Below are positions 1-8,043 of a stretch of 64,000 nucleotides of DNA, in pieces (position 1 is the first letter of the stretch; every line of letters begins with the position of its first letter). The position numbers and the translations under genes were made by a program. The stretch comes from Streptomyces sp. A1277. Its GTDB lineage: Bacteria > Actinomycetota > Actinomycetes > Streptomycetales > Streptomycetaceae. The stretch is taken from positions 1 through 64,000 of the forward strand of contig NZ_SSBI01000042.1 in the NCBI RefSeq assembly GCF_004795015.1, given 5' to 3'. The notes under the pieces were generated by a model. It saw only the letters and a program-made list of their open reading frames with translations, ran no database searches and was not told the DNA's origin.

Positions 1-1
1 G

Positions 2-397
2 ATGAAGCGCCCCGCCAAGAAGCAGGCCCCCATGCAGCTCAGCCTCGGCCACACCTGGACGAACCGCCACCGCTTCACCGTCGTCGGCCCCGCCACCCAG
101 CTCCAAAACGCCTTCTCGTCGGGCACCCCCGTCACCCTCACCGGGGAGGACTGCACCGGCGACCGCGTCTACCTCGGAGTCACCCGCCAGACCTACGGCG
201 ACATGGGCGTCACGATGGAAACGCTGGGCCTGGACGCCCACCTTGGGGAGGATGCCTCGTACCTGATCGACACCCAGCGCCTCGCCGAAGCGCCGCAGCT
301 CGCCGCCATCATTGCCAGCGAGCAGGCTCGTGCCGACCAAATCGACGCCGAGGTCGCCGCCCAGGACGACCGCTACCTCGACTCGGACTACGAGTGA
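2..397 (+). CDS. Hypothetical protein, 131 aa
   Basis: This plus-strand frame begins with an ATG at base 2, so the true start could lie outside the window. The product is soluble and acidic towards its C-terminus, with no motif I recognise. It has no signal peptide or membrane segment. It runs into a strong hairpin shared with the convergent partition operon, so it is the last gene of a unit entering from the left. Function unknown. Confidence 0.6.
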   Translation: MKRPAKKQAPMQLSLGHTWTNRHRFTVVGPATQLQNAFSSGTPVTLTGEDCTGDRVYLGVTRQTYGDMGVTMETLGLDAHLGEDASYLIDTQRLAEAPQLAAIIASEQARADQIDAEVAAQDDRYLDSDYE

Positions 398-426
398 CCC
401 GACCAACCGGGCCTAGCAGACAGCAG

Positions 427-462
427 CGGCCCCGCTCCCCCATCGCTGGGAGGGCGGGGCCG
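427..462. terminator. Bidirectional hairpin terminator
   Basis: A perfect 9-bp outer stem (CGGCCCCGC with GCGGGGCCG) and a mostly paired inner part enclose a short loop. It lies between the stop of the plus-strand gene at 397 and the stop of the minus-strand partition gene at 473, where a shared terminator is expected. Streptomyces terminators often lack a long T tract. Confidence 0.6.
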
Positions 463-472
463 CGGTGTTCGG

Positions 473-1372
473 CTACCTGTTGCGGCGGGCCGGGGTTGCC
501 TTGGAGGGCAGGAACTCGTCCAGGCAGGCGTCCAGGAAGTCGGACCTGCTGGGGAAGCCGTAGGCGGTGGAGAACGCGTCGTACGTGGCGAGCTCCTGGT
601 AGGAGGGGCGGAACGACTGCTGTTGTGAGTCCTTCATCCGCCCGCGTTCCACGCGCCGGCCGACAACTTCGCCGAGCAGGCCGTCGTCGTCGTAGTCCTC
701 TTCCTCTACGGGGTTCTGTCGGTGGTGGACGGCGGCCAGCAGGGTTCGGAACAGGTTGTGGCGCCGGGCGTTGAGGAATGCCCGGCGCACTACGACGGAG
801 TTCGTGGGCTCCTTGCCGGTCTCCGTCTTCTTCGACAGCTGGTACTGGGCGATGCGGTCCCGGACGCTGCCCGACACCATGATGGTGCACTGCGTGGCCC
901 GGGAGCCTTCAGGGCCGAGGTTGGGGATCTGTACCTGCCCGGTCTCGGCTCGTGTCGGGATGCGGGCCGGAGGCGGGGGAGCAAGGGTGCGGACTTTGAT
1001 CTGGGTCCGCGCCGTGTCGGCCAGTTCGGGCAGGGCGGGGGCAGGAATTGCTGCGGAGACGGCATGCTGGGCGGGGGTGGGTTGCGCCTCTGGGAGCATG
1101 GTTTCCGGGCCGGTCTCGGTGAAGCTGTCCGGTTCGACGGGTGCCGGTGTTGTGTCCGGTGCCGCTTCCGCAGTGACTTCGGGCGCGGCTTCCACGGATG
1201 GTGTGGGGGCAACGACCTGTGGGGCCTGCCTGGTGCCGCCGTCGTCCTCGCTGATGTGCTTGGCCCGCCGGCTGCGGCGGGTGGGTCCGAAAGCGTTGGC
1301 GGCGAAGGCTCCGAGTGCGTCTTCGTCGGGGAGTTCGCTGTTGACCTTCGTGGTGCTGCTGTCCTTGCTCAC
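473..1372 (-). CDS. ParB-like ribbon-helix-helix partition partner
   Basis: 299 aa, translationally coupled to parA (its ATG overlaps the parA stop). An acidic N-terminus and a long Pro/Ala-rich linker (about residues 50-150) lead to residues 160-207. That part reads as a short strand (QCTIMVS) followed by two helices, the pattern of a ribbon-helix-helix DNA-binding fold. A second folded part is at 250-290. A small DNA-binding protein directly downstream of a Walker ParA is the usual arrangement of plasmid partition cassettes, so it probably binds the centromere and perhaps the operator. The likely site is the repeat cluster at 2502-2568. There is no classical ParB HTH/CTPase motif; the assignment rests on context and the predicted fold. 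Confidence 0.6.
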   Translation of the reverse strand: MSKDSSTTKVNSELPDEDALGAFAANAFGPTRRSRRAKHISEDDGGTRQAPQVVAPTPSVEAAPEVTAEAAPDTTPAPVEPDSFTETGPETMLPEAQPTPAQHAVSAAIPAPALPELADTARTQIKVRTLAPPPPARIPTRAETGQVQIPNLGPEGSRATQCTIMVSGSVRDRIAQYQLSKKTETGKEPTNSVVVRRAFLNARRHNLFRTLLAAVHHRQNPVEEEDYDDDGLLGEVVGRRVERGRMKDSQQQSFRPSYQELATYDAFSTAYGFPSRSDFLDACLDEFLPSKATPARRNR

Positions 1373-2358
1373 TGCTCCTCACTCTCCGCCTCGTCCTCGT
1401 CGGCCTGCCGGAGCGCGGCCATGCCCTGCATGACCTCTATGGCCAGCGACTGGTAGTCGCCTGCAAGGTCCTTCATAGACTTGCGCAGGCCGGTGTTCAG
1501 CTCGGCCGACGAGCGGAGTTCCTGGGGAACCTTCCCGCGGAGGCGGGCTTCGACGGCGGCGGCCTCGACGTGGCGGACGTTCTGTTCGAAGACGGGGGCG
1601 GCGCCGCGAAGGTCGGAGGCGAGGGCGTCCTTGATGTTCTTCTGGACCTTCGTTGCCGAGCTGTTCGTCGCGAAGAGGACCACGCCGAGGAGTCGCAGCA
1701 TCGGGTTGTTCTGCGCGGCGATACCGAAGCGTTTGGCGACGGTGCGGAGCCCCTTGCGGGACGAGGGGTCGGACTTGGACGGGATGAGGATATTGTCCGC
1801 GGCGGTGAGTGCGGCCAGTTGGAGGACTTCGGAGCCGGGGGCGATGTCGAGGATGATGACGTCGTAGTCGTCGCGGACGGAGTCGATCGCGGCGGCGTAC
1901 ATCCCCATCCATGCGGTCTGGTCTTCGAGGTTGTCTGCGGTCTTGGCGATGCGTCGCTGGCAGTACAGCTCCTCGACGACTTCTTCGAGTTCGTCGCCGC
2001 CAGGGACTACGAACAGGTTGGGACGTGCCTGCCCTGTCGGGGCGAGGGGTTTCCCGTCGAGGATCGCGGCGGCTTGGGCTTGCCCTCTGTCGTTGAGGTC
2101 GGTGTTGCTGGTGCCGAGGTCTTCACAGTTGTTGCCCTGCTCGTCCATCTCGATGAGGAGGACGCGCTGCCCGATTTTGGCCCAGGCGACGGCGAGCGCG
2201 GAGGAGAGGCTGCTCTTTCCGACGCCGCCCTTGCCGTTGACGATGGCAATGACCTTGCGGTCCATCAGTCCTTCGTCGATGGCGTCGAGTCGCCGGTTGA
2301 GGGCGGCTTTCACTGGGCTGATGTCGGCAAGGGTGAGTGGGACGGTGAGTGGTGGCAT
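1369..2358 (-). CDS. parA: ParA partition ATPase
   Basis: 329 aa from the ATG at 2358, which is preceded by GAAGAGG; a TTG at 2400 in frame has no better site. The deviant Walker A GKGGVGKSS is at about residues 42-50, followed by LLIEMDEQGN (A') and IILDIAPG (Walker B), which places it among ParA/MinD P-loop ATPases. It would bind nucleoid DNA with ATP and move plasmid copies apart with its partner. No N-terminal helix-turn-helix is apparent in the roughly 35 residues before the P-loop, so autoregulation is more likely through the downstream partner. Family assignment is firm. Confidence 0.9.
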   Translation of the reverse strand: MPPLTVPLTLADISPVKAALNRRLDAIDEGLMDRKVIAIVNGKGGVGKSSLSSALAVAWAKIGQRVLLIEMDEQGNNCEDLGTSNTDLNDRGQAQAAAILDGKPLAPTGQARPNLFVVPGGDELEEVVEELYCQRRIAKTADNLEDQTAWMGMYAAAIDSVRDDYDVIILDIAPGSEVLQLAALTAADNILIPSKSDPSSRKGLRTVAKRFGIAAQNNPMLRLLGVVLFATNSSATKVQKNIKDALASDLRGAAPVFEQNVRHVEAAAVEARLRGKVPQELRSSAELNTGLRKSMKDLAGDYQSLAIEVMQGMAALRQADEDEAESEEQ

Positions 2359-2501
2359 GGACGCCTCTTCTGCTGGGCTGCTGTGTGGGTCTCGGCGCAA
2401 GACCCTACACAGTGATCATGTTTCGTCCGTTAAGACCCCCTGAAGAGGCACCGTGCGGGTGACGATGGCGGTAGCGGAAGGTGCGGGAAAACGCGTGACG
2501 G

Positions 2502-2568
2502 CTAGCACGCTATATAGGACACCTCATAGCACCATTGCTAGCCTTTTACCTAGCACGGCTTATAGGGC
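2502..2568. promoter_or_regulatory. Repeat cluster upstream of parA (candidate centromere/operator)
   Basis: TAGCAC occurs at 2503, 2527 and 2551, exactly 24 bp apart. The outer two copies are extended (CTAGCACG then TATAGG, 14 of 17 positions shared). On the minus strand the same stretch gives GTGCTA three times plus TATA-like hexamers that could be -10 boxes for parA. It is AT-rich against a very GC-rich background. The position between parA and the DciA-like gene fits a parS site or partition operator; binding is inferred. Confidence 0.5.
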
Positions 2569-2580
2569 ATCGGCATCCGG

Positions 2581-3372
2581 TCACGCGACGTCGAAGGCCC
2601 GCCGCACGGGCTGGTCGCCGAGGTGCTTGCGGGCGAGGGCAGCCCGGATGCTGGCGTCGAGGCTGTCGACGGGCCCCTTGACGGTAAGGGCTTCGTGGGC
2701 GGCGACGGCGTCGGTAAATGCCTCAGGGGGTTCACGGCGTGCGGGGTCGGCAAGGCACTGGTCCTGCCGGCGGACCGCAGCGACGATGTGGGGGTTCGTG
2801 GCGCCAGCGCCTGGCCGGTGGGCGAGCGCGGACTTGAGGGCTTTGCGGTACCCCGGGGAGGCAGTCTCCCGGGTGCGGACCGGGCCGGCTGGGGCGGGTG
2901 CCGGGGCGTCCGCAGTCGCGACGGGTGCAGGGGCTGCCGGGGCGCCGCCGACGGGCAGGACCCGAATCGAGCGGACCACGTCCCGGCCGAGCTTGGTGTT
3001 GATCTGCTTGCAGAGCTGTCCGCCGAGGAGCCGGAGCTGTGCGGCGTAGGCGTGGGATGAGGGGCGGAGGTCGAGCCGGCCGCGGTCTTGGTCGTACGCG
3101 GCGGGCTGGACGTGGTCGGCGTACTGGGGGCACAGGGTGGCCCACTGGTCGAGGATGGTTCCGCCGCCGAGGCCGATGCCCCAGCCTTGCTCGGCGTTGA
3201 TGGTGCCGAGGGCGGCGCCGAGCAGGAGGGGGTCGCGGCCGGTACCGCGGTCGGCACGACGGGTGCGGCGGCGCTTCGGCTGCGGAGCGGGCGCGGTCTT
3301 CGCGGTCGCCTTGTACGCGGCAAGAGCCTGGCGGGCGAGGTCCCGACCGGACGCTACGGACTGCTCGGTCAT
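2581..3372 (-). CDS. DciA-like (DUF721) protein, putative helicase-loading factor
   Basis: 263 aa with an SD-like AGGAAGGG before the ATG. Residues about 44-143 match the actinobacterial DUF721/DciA pattern: GRDP near the start, GWG, WATLCPQ, then a strand-rich segment ending AYAAQLRLL and SIRVLPVGG. DciA proteins act with the replicative helicase DnaB. The C-terminal half is Ala/Pro-rich with no domain I recognise. It lies between the partition genes and the winged-helix replication protein. A DnaB is encoded at 59.5 kb, so the element may bring its own loader and helicase. The link to helicase loading is from the family; no experiment is implied. Confidence 0.7.
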   Translation of the reverse strand: MTEQSVASGRDLARQALAAYKATAKTAPAPQPKRRRTRRADRGTGRDPLLLGAALGTINAEQGWGIGLGGGTILDQWATLCPQYADHVQPAAYDQDRGRLDLRPSSHAYAAQLRLLGGQLCKQINTKLGRDVVRSIRVLPVGGAPAAPAPVATADAPAPAPAGPVRTRETASPGYRKALKSALAHRPGAGATNPHIVAAVRRQDQCLADPARREPPEAFTDAVAAHEALTVKGPVDSLDASIRAALARKHLGDQPVRRAFDVA

Positions 3373-3419
3373 GCCGCGCCCTTCCTGCTCTCGTCGGCGA
3401 AGTAGTTCTCGGGCATGAG

Positions 3420-3776
3420 CTAGACGCCGTTGTTGCGCATCGACATTGCGCCGAGCAGCAGGTCGTCGGCGAGGTACTGGGCGATCTGCTGAGCGGCGGC
3501 AGCTGGCTGCTGGGGGAGGCTGAAGTCGAGACCGAAGCGTTCGTTGAGACGGGCCAGGTCAGCGGTGCGCTGTTCCCGCAGCCGGTCGTAGGTCAGCTGT
3601 CGGACCTGGCCGTCCGGGCAGAGCACCTGGAGGTGGCCGGCGGCGAGATCACGCGTGAGGGCTTCGAGGGCGTCTTGGAACGGGGCGGTCTTGGGTGCGG
3701 GGGTACGTGTCGTCCGGGCCTGGGTCTGCTGCCGGAGTTTCGCAGCCCGGCTGCTGGTGCGCTTCTTGCTACTCAT
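3420..3776 (-). CDS. Hypothetical protein, 118 aa
   Basis: The ATG is preceded by GGAG. The N-terminus is strongly basic (Lys/Arg/Ser/Thr-rich, residues 1-28), followed by an alpha-helical segment with many Leu/Arg/Gln. That composition suggests nucleic-acid binding but no family is recognised. It sits between the replication gene block and the DciA-like gene in the same direction, probably in one operon. Confidence 0.6.
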   Translation of the reverse strand: MSSKKRTSSRAAKLRQQTQARTTRTPAPKTAPFQDALEALTRDLAAGHLQVLCPDGQVRQLTYDRLREQRTADLARLNERFGLDFSLPQQPAAAAQQIAQYLADDLLLGAMSMRNNGV

Positions 3777-3788
3777 GGCGGTCTCCGA

Positions 3789-4103
3789 TCAGAGGTTGCT
3801 GCTGGTGTTGTTCGGCCGGTGCTGGTCCACGAGTTCGCGGGCCCAGGTCGGCCATTCCTCCGGTCGGTTCAGGTGGTCGGGGTGTACGTACGCCACGGGG
3901 CGGTCGGCGTCGTCCAGCACATAGACGAGGTTCGTGATCTCGGACCCGCAACTGGTCGTCTTGTAGCTGATGGCGAGTTCTTTGACCTTGATCGGGTTCG
4001 GGTGGTTCGGGTCTCCGCTGATGTCGAGGGTGGCGGTCTCGTCGTCGATGCGGAGGCGGATGCCGCTGTCGGCGAACTGGTGGATGACGGTGCTGGCGAC
4101 CAT
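3789..4103 (-). CDS. Hypothetical protein, 104 aa
   Basis: I place the start at the ATG at 4103 because GAGGAG lies just upstream; the longer open frame to 4238 has no site and is low-complexity. The product is mixed alpha/beta and acidic in the middle, with no Cys pairs and no membrane segment. It lies 10 bp downstream of the replication gene stop, so it is probably cotranscribed with it. Function unknown. Confidence 0.65.
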   Translation of the reverse strand: MVASTVIHQFADSGIRLRIDDETATLDISGDPNHPNPIKVKELAISYKTTSCGSEITNLVYVLDDADRPVAYVHPDHLNRPEEWPTWARELVDQHRPNNTSSNL

Positions 4104-4113
4104 GGCGGTCTCC

Positions 4114-5484
4114 TCAGAAGGCGTTGGCGGTAGTGGGGATGTTGAGGCGGAGCAGGGCGAGGGCGCTGTCGACGAGGCGGTTGGTGAGCAGGCGGCGGGT
4201 GTCGTGGTCGCCGAGGACGGCAAGGAAGCCGGTGACATAGCCCGGGTCGGCGGCGGCCAGCTCGCGGTGGGCGAGGACTTCGTCGCGGGTGAGGGCGGTG
4301 ATGTCGACGGCGCCTTCGACGTAGACGTCGCCTTCCTCGTCGTCGGCGATAGCAGGTTGGAACATGGCGCCGATGGCTTCCCGGGCTACCAGGGCGGCGG
4401 GGGAGGATTCCTGCGGGACGGGAGCCTGGTCGTAGCCGTCGTGCCGGAAGCGCTCCTGTTTCCGGGAGTCCTCCCACGCGGTGACCATCAGGCGGCGGGC
4501 GGCGGGGTCGGCGTAGAGCAGGTGGGCGCCCTTGAGGCGGTAGGCGAGGAGCCCGGAGGGGCGGCGGGTGTCGGCGGGGTCGATGGGGCTGTGTTCCTCG
4601 GCGGCGGCCTGGACTTCCTGCCAGGTCCAGCTGGCGTCGGCGCAGTGGCGGGCGATCCAGGCGATGCGGTCGACGTTGGCGTTGTGTAGCCAGGGCACGT
4701 TCTCGATGAGCTGGCGGGCGAGCTGGTAGCGGCGTCCGACCTTGTTCAGGGTGCGGGGCTTGTGGGTGGTGGTTTTCGGGGTGGTGTGGGTGTGGCTCCC
4801 GCTGGCGAGCTTTGTCTCAGAGGGGGGGATAGAACAAGCCGCAGAAGACGTGCGAGTAGAACCACCCTCCATTGGGGTGCAACGCCCCCGGCCTGAAACG
4901 GGGGTTCGGCGGCGGGGGCGGCGCACCTTCCGGGCAGCCTTGCGGGCGAGCTTCCCGAGGGCCTTGCGGGCGGTGTCAGCAGCCCCGACAGGACGCCTTT
5001 GCACCCCTTCGCCAACGGTGCGGATGCCGTGTGCCTCGTCGAAGCTGGCGGGGATCGTCCGCTCGTACGCGGACGCCTCGTTACGGCCGCCCCGGACGCG
5101 GGTGCCCTTGGACCGGTACACGAGGAGCCCGGCGTCGCGGAGAAGACCGACGTGGTACTGCACGGTCCGCTCGGACACGCGGAGTTTGCGGGTGAGGTAG
5201 GCGACGCCCGGCCGGCACTCCTTGAGCGCGGAGAGTTCCTGCGCGAGGGCGACGGTCGTGGGGCCCCACTTGGGGCCGTGGGTGCGGGCGGGAATGTACA
5301 GGCCCTTGGTGGCGAGTTCGTTGACCCAGTGGACGGCGGTCATCCAGGAGTGGGGGTCGGTGGCGATGCGCCCGGTGGTGGTGCTGATCCACTGGCACTG
5401 GGTGCCGACCTTGGGGGCGGACTTTTGCCGCGAATCGGTCGTTCGGGCGTGCTCAAGCTGACAAGCAGGTGCGGCGTGCTGCAC
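4114..5484 (-). CDS. rep: Winged-helix plasmid replication protein (putative initiator)
   Basis: 456 aa from the GTG at 5484, preceded by GAGG; a TTG at 5520 is the only longer option. An N-terminal winged-helix domain (about residues 45-125) carries the HTH CRPGVAYLTRKLRVSERTVQYHV and a wing rich in Arg/Gly. A basic, low-complexity linker follows (about 140-235). The C-terminal helical domain contains NVPWLHNANVDRIAWIARH and RPSGLLAYRLKG. This N-wHTH/linker/C-helical layout also appears in the initiator at 58.2 kb. Position next to par genes and just downstream of a hairpin cluster supports a plasmid replication initiator. Biochemical role is inferred. Confidence 0.6.
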   Translation of the reverse strand: MQHAAPACQLEHARTTDSRQKSAPKVGTQCQWISTTTGRIATDPHSWMTAVHWVNELATKGLYIPARTHGPKWGPTTVALAQELSALKECRPGVAYLTRKLRVSERTVQYHVGLLRDAGLLVYRSKGTRVRGGRNEASAYERTIPASFDEAHGIRTVGEGVQRRPVGAADTARKALGKLARKAARKVRRPRRRTPVSGRGRCTPMEGGSTRTSSAACSIPPSETKLASGSHTHTTPKTTTHKPRTLNKVGRRYQLARQLIENVPWLHNANVDRIAWIARHCADASWTWQEVQAAAEEHSPIDPADTRRPSGLLAYRLKGAHLLYADPAARRLMVTAWEDSRKQERFRHDGYDQAPVPQESSPAALVAREAIGAMFQPAIADDEEGDVYVEGAVDITALTRDEVLAHRELAAADPGYVTGFLAVLGDHDTRRLLTNRLVDSALALLRLNIPTTANAF

Positions 5485-5560
5485 TATGGACCTCGTTCCG
5501 GTCTCATCCGGGATGCACAAAGGCCCCCGGTAGTGGGTCTTGGTTCTCCACGAACCTGAA

Positions 5561-5636
5561 GTCGCTCGACCTGCTCGACCCCGGTCGCCAAACCGGAAGT
5601 CGGAAGTCGGGCCTTAGCTCGGTCGCCAAACCGAGC
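5561..5636. repeat. Two hairpins with the same loop plus short direct repeats (candidate origin/operator)
   Basis: Hairpin 1 is CCGGT-CGCCAA-ACCGG (5581-5596). Hairpin 2 is GCTCGGT-CGCCAA-ACCGAGC (5617-5636). The six-base loop is identical although the stems differ. Just upstream GCTCGACC occurs twice (5564 and 5573), and AAGTCGG twice between the hairpins. The cluster is about 100 bp upstream of the replication gene start, a usual place for a plasmid origin or control site. Confidence 0.5.
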
Positions 5637-5733
5637 CGTAGGAAGTGGCCGCGCACGATGCGCCAACATCAGCGGCCAGCGGTAGAGGAAGCGCCCCCGC
5701 CAAGGGGCTCAGGACCTCCCGCTCAGGAAGTCG

Positions 5734-6111
5734 CTACGTCACTTCAACTCCCTTGTCCGAACGGGTTTGGGGCCAGGACCAACCCATGCGTGCCCTGTGC
5801 TTGCCTGTGTGGCCAGCGACGAGGTTGCACTTGCGGGGTCGGTACGTGAAGGGGACGAGATTGGCGGGACCACCGATGTGGTCGCACTCGGTCTCGCTGG
5901 GGGAAGCGAAGTCGCGGAACCAGTCCATGTGGAGCAGCGAACTGGCTTCGTCGCGGTAGCAGAGGTGCGTGAGGCAGCCCGCACACAGCTCGCACTCTTC
6001 GCACTCGTCGAGATTCCACGGGTCAACCTGGAGGCCGAAGCTCGCCATGTACTGCTCGTTGGTGCACGGGGTGCCGTAGCGGTCCCAGGTGCTCTGGTCG
6101 TCGGAGGTCAT
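5734..6111 (-). CDS. Cys-rich hypothetical protein, 125 aa
   Basis: The ATG overlaps the stop of the upstream gene by four bases. Eight cysteines, including the cluster CEECELCAGC (about residues 37-46), plus several histidines suggest one or two zinc-binding knuckles. No domain name is recognised. It is the last gene of a chain of overlapping small genes running from 7487 down to 5734, ahead of the hairpin cluster by the replication gene. Confidence 0.65.
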   Translation of the reverse strand: MTSDDQSTWDRYGTPCTNEQYMASFGLQVDPWNLDECEECELCAGCLTHLCYRDEASSLLHMDWFRDFASPSETECDHIGGPANLVPFTYRPRKCNLVAGHTGKHRARMGWSWPQTRSDKGVEVT

Positions 6112-6530
6112 CGCTGGCCTCCCGCCTGGTTGGCCTGGCCGCGCTGGAACTCGACCATGCGAAGCATCTGCTGTCCGAGCCGCTCCGCGTCATCGACAGT
6201 TACTTGCACCTCGATCTCGCGGCCGACGGCCTGCTTGCCGCCCTTCGTGATCGAGCCGGTGAAGCACACGTAGTGCTCGCCGGCGTTGCCCCACGCGGTT
6301 GCGAAGGTGCGGGGGAACGCGAAGCTGGTGACTTTCGCCAGCCAGACGCGCTTCCGGCCGGGCCGGTTCCGCTGGTGCATGTTCAGCAGCGCGACCGAGG
6401 TGGTGGCGACCTCGTGAACCTCGACCGAGTCGGCTCCGGCTTCGAGGAGTTCATGAATCCGGCGGATCGCCGCTTCGGCAAGAACGGGCGGGGCGGCGGC
6501 GAGAACATCGCCGTAGAGGTTGTCGCTCAT
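6108..6530 (-). CDS. Hypothetical protein, 140 aa
   Basis: Start placed at the ATG at 6530, which overlaps the coding end of the next gene upstream (stop at 6527). The upstream in-frame extension to 6596 overlaps real coding sequence. The product is alpha/beta with a basic middle (RNRPGRKRVW) and a helical C-terminus, no Cys motif and no membrane helix. Overlaps on both sides show it belongs to a translationally coupled operon. Function unknown. Confidence 0.65.
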   Translation of the reverse strand: MSDNLYGDVLAAAPPVLAEAAIRRIHELLEAGADSVEVHEVATTSVALLNMHQRNRPGRKRVWLAKVTSFAFPRTFATAWGNAGEHYVCFTGSITKGGKQAVGREIEVQVTVDDAERLGQQMLRMVEFQRGQANQAGGQR

Positions 6531-6790
6531 CGCTGCTCCTCCAATTGCTCCCAGAGCCAGGGGACGTGCGCGGTGTGGCGCTGATGTCGGCCGCATGCCT
6601 TGCAGTGCGACGGGCGGACCCGCATCGGAACGACCGCGTGCAGCGGCTTAAGCCAGTCGCCTTCGGCCTGCAGGTGGTCGCCTCGGTGCTGGCCGCAGCG
6701 ATTGCAGATCCAGTAGCCGTCCGAGCCGTCGGGCTGGACGGGGCCTTCGCGGAACCAGTGGTCGGCGATCAGGGGGTGGTGGGCGCTCAT
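6527..6790 (-). CDS. Small zinc-ribbon-like protein, 87 aa
   Basis: The ATG at 6790 overlaps the stop of the next gene (ATGA). Two CxxC pairs, CNRC (about 29-32) and CKAC (about 63-66), with nearby histidines, make a zinc ribbon likely. Such small zinc proteins are common in actinophage accessory regions. No specific function can be given. Confidence 0.65.
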   Translation of the reverse strand: MSAHHPLIADHWFREGPVQPDGSDGYWICNRCGQHRGDHLQAEGDWLKPLHAVVPMRVRPSHCKACGRHQRHTAHVPWLWEQLEEQR

Positions 6791-7194
6791 CGTTCGCCCT
6801 CCGTCCGGCTGGACACGTCCTCGTAGTGCTGGACCCAGACCGCCTTGGTGTCCTCCGTCGACCACGCCAGGCGTGCACCGCAGGAGCAAGCCACGGAGGA
6901 CCCGCGCTCGCCCTCGTTGTCGGTCTGCGGCGAGTGGTTCTGCAGGGCACCTACGTGGGTGGGGCAAAGGTGGAGTCGGAAGCGGCCGAACGACCGACGG
7001 GACTGGACGTCGATCTCGCGGAGGCGTCGACGGCCCGCCTTCACGGACGGCAGCGGGGGGTGGGACTGGTGGGCGATGCTGTCGACCGTGGTCCAACCGT
7101 AAGGGGCCTCGTTGGTCTCAGAGAGGTCGGATACCACCGTGCAGCGGGCTGCGTCGCACCGGAAGCGGTACGTGCGCAGCACCTCGGCGGTCAC
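6787..7194 (-). CDS. Hypothetical protein with Cys pairs, 135 aa
   Basis: The start overlaps the stop of the gene upstream in the operon. The N-terminus has CDAARC and a C-terminal SVACSCGARL; between them lies FGRFRLHLCPTH. This spacing suggests a zinc-stabilised fold. Trp/His-rich stretches give no family match that I know. Part of the coupled chain of small genes 5734-7487. Confidence 0.65.
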   Translation of the reverse strand: MTAEVLRTYRFRCDAARCTVVSDLSETNEAPYGWTTVDSIAHQSHPPLPSVKAGRRRLREIDVQSRRSFGRFRLHLCPTHVGALQNHSPQTDNEGERGSSVACSCGARLAWSTEDTKAVWVQHYEDVSSRTEGER

Positions 7195-7487
7195 GCGCTG
7201 GTGTGGGTAGTGGGGACAGAGCCTGCGTACGTCGGCGATGTGGTGATCACGCCGGAAACGCCGGGCCTACTGTCTACGGGGGCTGGGCCCCGGGTACTCT
7301 TCTGCACGTCGACACCTTCTCTGAGGGGTGTTGGCCGGCCGTAGAAGTCTCTGCTGACTGTCTGCGGCACCGGCTCCGCGTCGATCCCGGTTACCAGCCG
7401 GGGGAGCGGAGCCGTTCTGTTTGCTGTTGTGCCCCAGTGCCCTGATTGGACGTCTGGCGCAAGGCCCAGCCTACTCGTTGACCTCAT
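7191..7487 (-). CDS. Hypothetical protein, 98 aa
   Basis: I choose the ATG at 7487, which has a G-rich SD-like stretch upstream. The same frame is open back to a GTG at 7631; that longer form would encode the 51-bp inverted-repeat sequence (as KITLLGVNFYRTQ) and seems less likely. The protein is Pro/Arg/Thr-rich with no motif. It is the first gene of the chain of overlapping genes leading towards the replication region, so the repeat at 7565-7615 could act as its promoter region. Confidence 0.5.
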   Translation of the reverse strand: MRSTSRLGLAPDVQSGHWGTTANRTAPLPRLVTGIDAEPVPQTVSRDFYGRPTPLREGVDVQKSTRGPAPVDSRPGVSGVITTSPTYAGSVPTTHTSA

Positions 7488-7564
7488 CGCTTGTCCCCCT
7501 TCTCGGTGACCGTGTTCGCGATCCGGCATGTCGTCACATGGTCGGTTCGTACGCCATATTCTTC

Positions 7565-7615
7565 TGACCTGCGGTTGTGTCCTATAAAAATTCACACCGA
7601 GTAACGTGATCTTGC
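7565..7615. repeat. Left copy of a 51-bp inverted repeat
   Basis: The reverse complement of this stretch occurs at 19431-19481 with one mismatch (50/51 identical). Its core is AT-rich (CCTATAAAAATTCACACC) in an otherwise very GC-rich region. It shares TATAGGACAC with the parA-upstream cluster (2512-2521). Each copy ends in non-matching sequence on both sides, so the boundaries are sharp. It bounds, with its partner, the accessory segment carrying two recombinase-like genes. Site-specific recombination site and shared promoter/operator are both possible. Confidence 0.85.
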
Positions 7616-7644
7616 CCACCTGCCTGGTCACCGCTCAGAACGAG

Positions 7645-8043
7645 CTAGGCAGCAATAGGAGATGAGGGGAACTCAGGCCCCGCCCGAAGTTCCCGGACCT
7701 GCCCCGGCGGCACCACCGCGCCCCCGTCCGCACCATCAGCGTCGGCCTCGACGGCACGCCGTCCCGCGCGCCCCTTCCTCGCCGCAGCGCGGCACACCCC
7801 GCACCGGCATTGCAGGCAGTTGTACCGGTACTCCCCGTGCGGCACCCCTTCCCGTCGCGCCTTCTTCCCCACGGCTCGTGCGTCGGCGAGGGCCTGCCCG
7901 AAGGCGGGGTCGGTGCGGGCGTGCCGGGCGGGGACGTTGGGGTGGATGGGTGTGGCGGTGGCGGCCTGGGCGAGGGTGTGGCCGGCGGCGACGTGCGCCA
8001 GGTACCGGGCACGGGCCGCGTCGTCGAACACGCGCCCGGTCAC
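7645..8043 (-). CDS. Hypothetical Cys-containing DNA-binding-like protein, 132 aa
   Basis: Start is the GTG at 8043, overlapping the stop of the gene upstream (GTGA). The first half (YLAHVAAGHTLAQAATATPIHPNVPARHARTD) reads like a small helix-turn-helix of the kind found in terminase small subunits and phage regulators. The middle has CLQCRCGVC, a tight Cys cluster next to basic residues. The C-terminus is disordered. Possibly a small DNA-binding protein; no family is certain. Confidence 0.55.
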   Translation of the reverse strand: MTGRVFDDAARARYLAHVAAGHTLAQAATATPIHPNVPARHARTDPAFGQALADARAVGKKARREGVPHGEYRYNCLQCRCGVCRAAARKGRAGRRAVEADADGADGGAVVPPGQVRELRAGPEFPSSPIAA

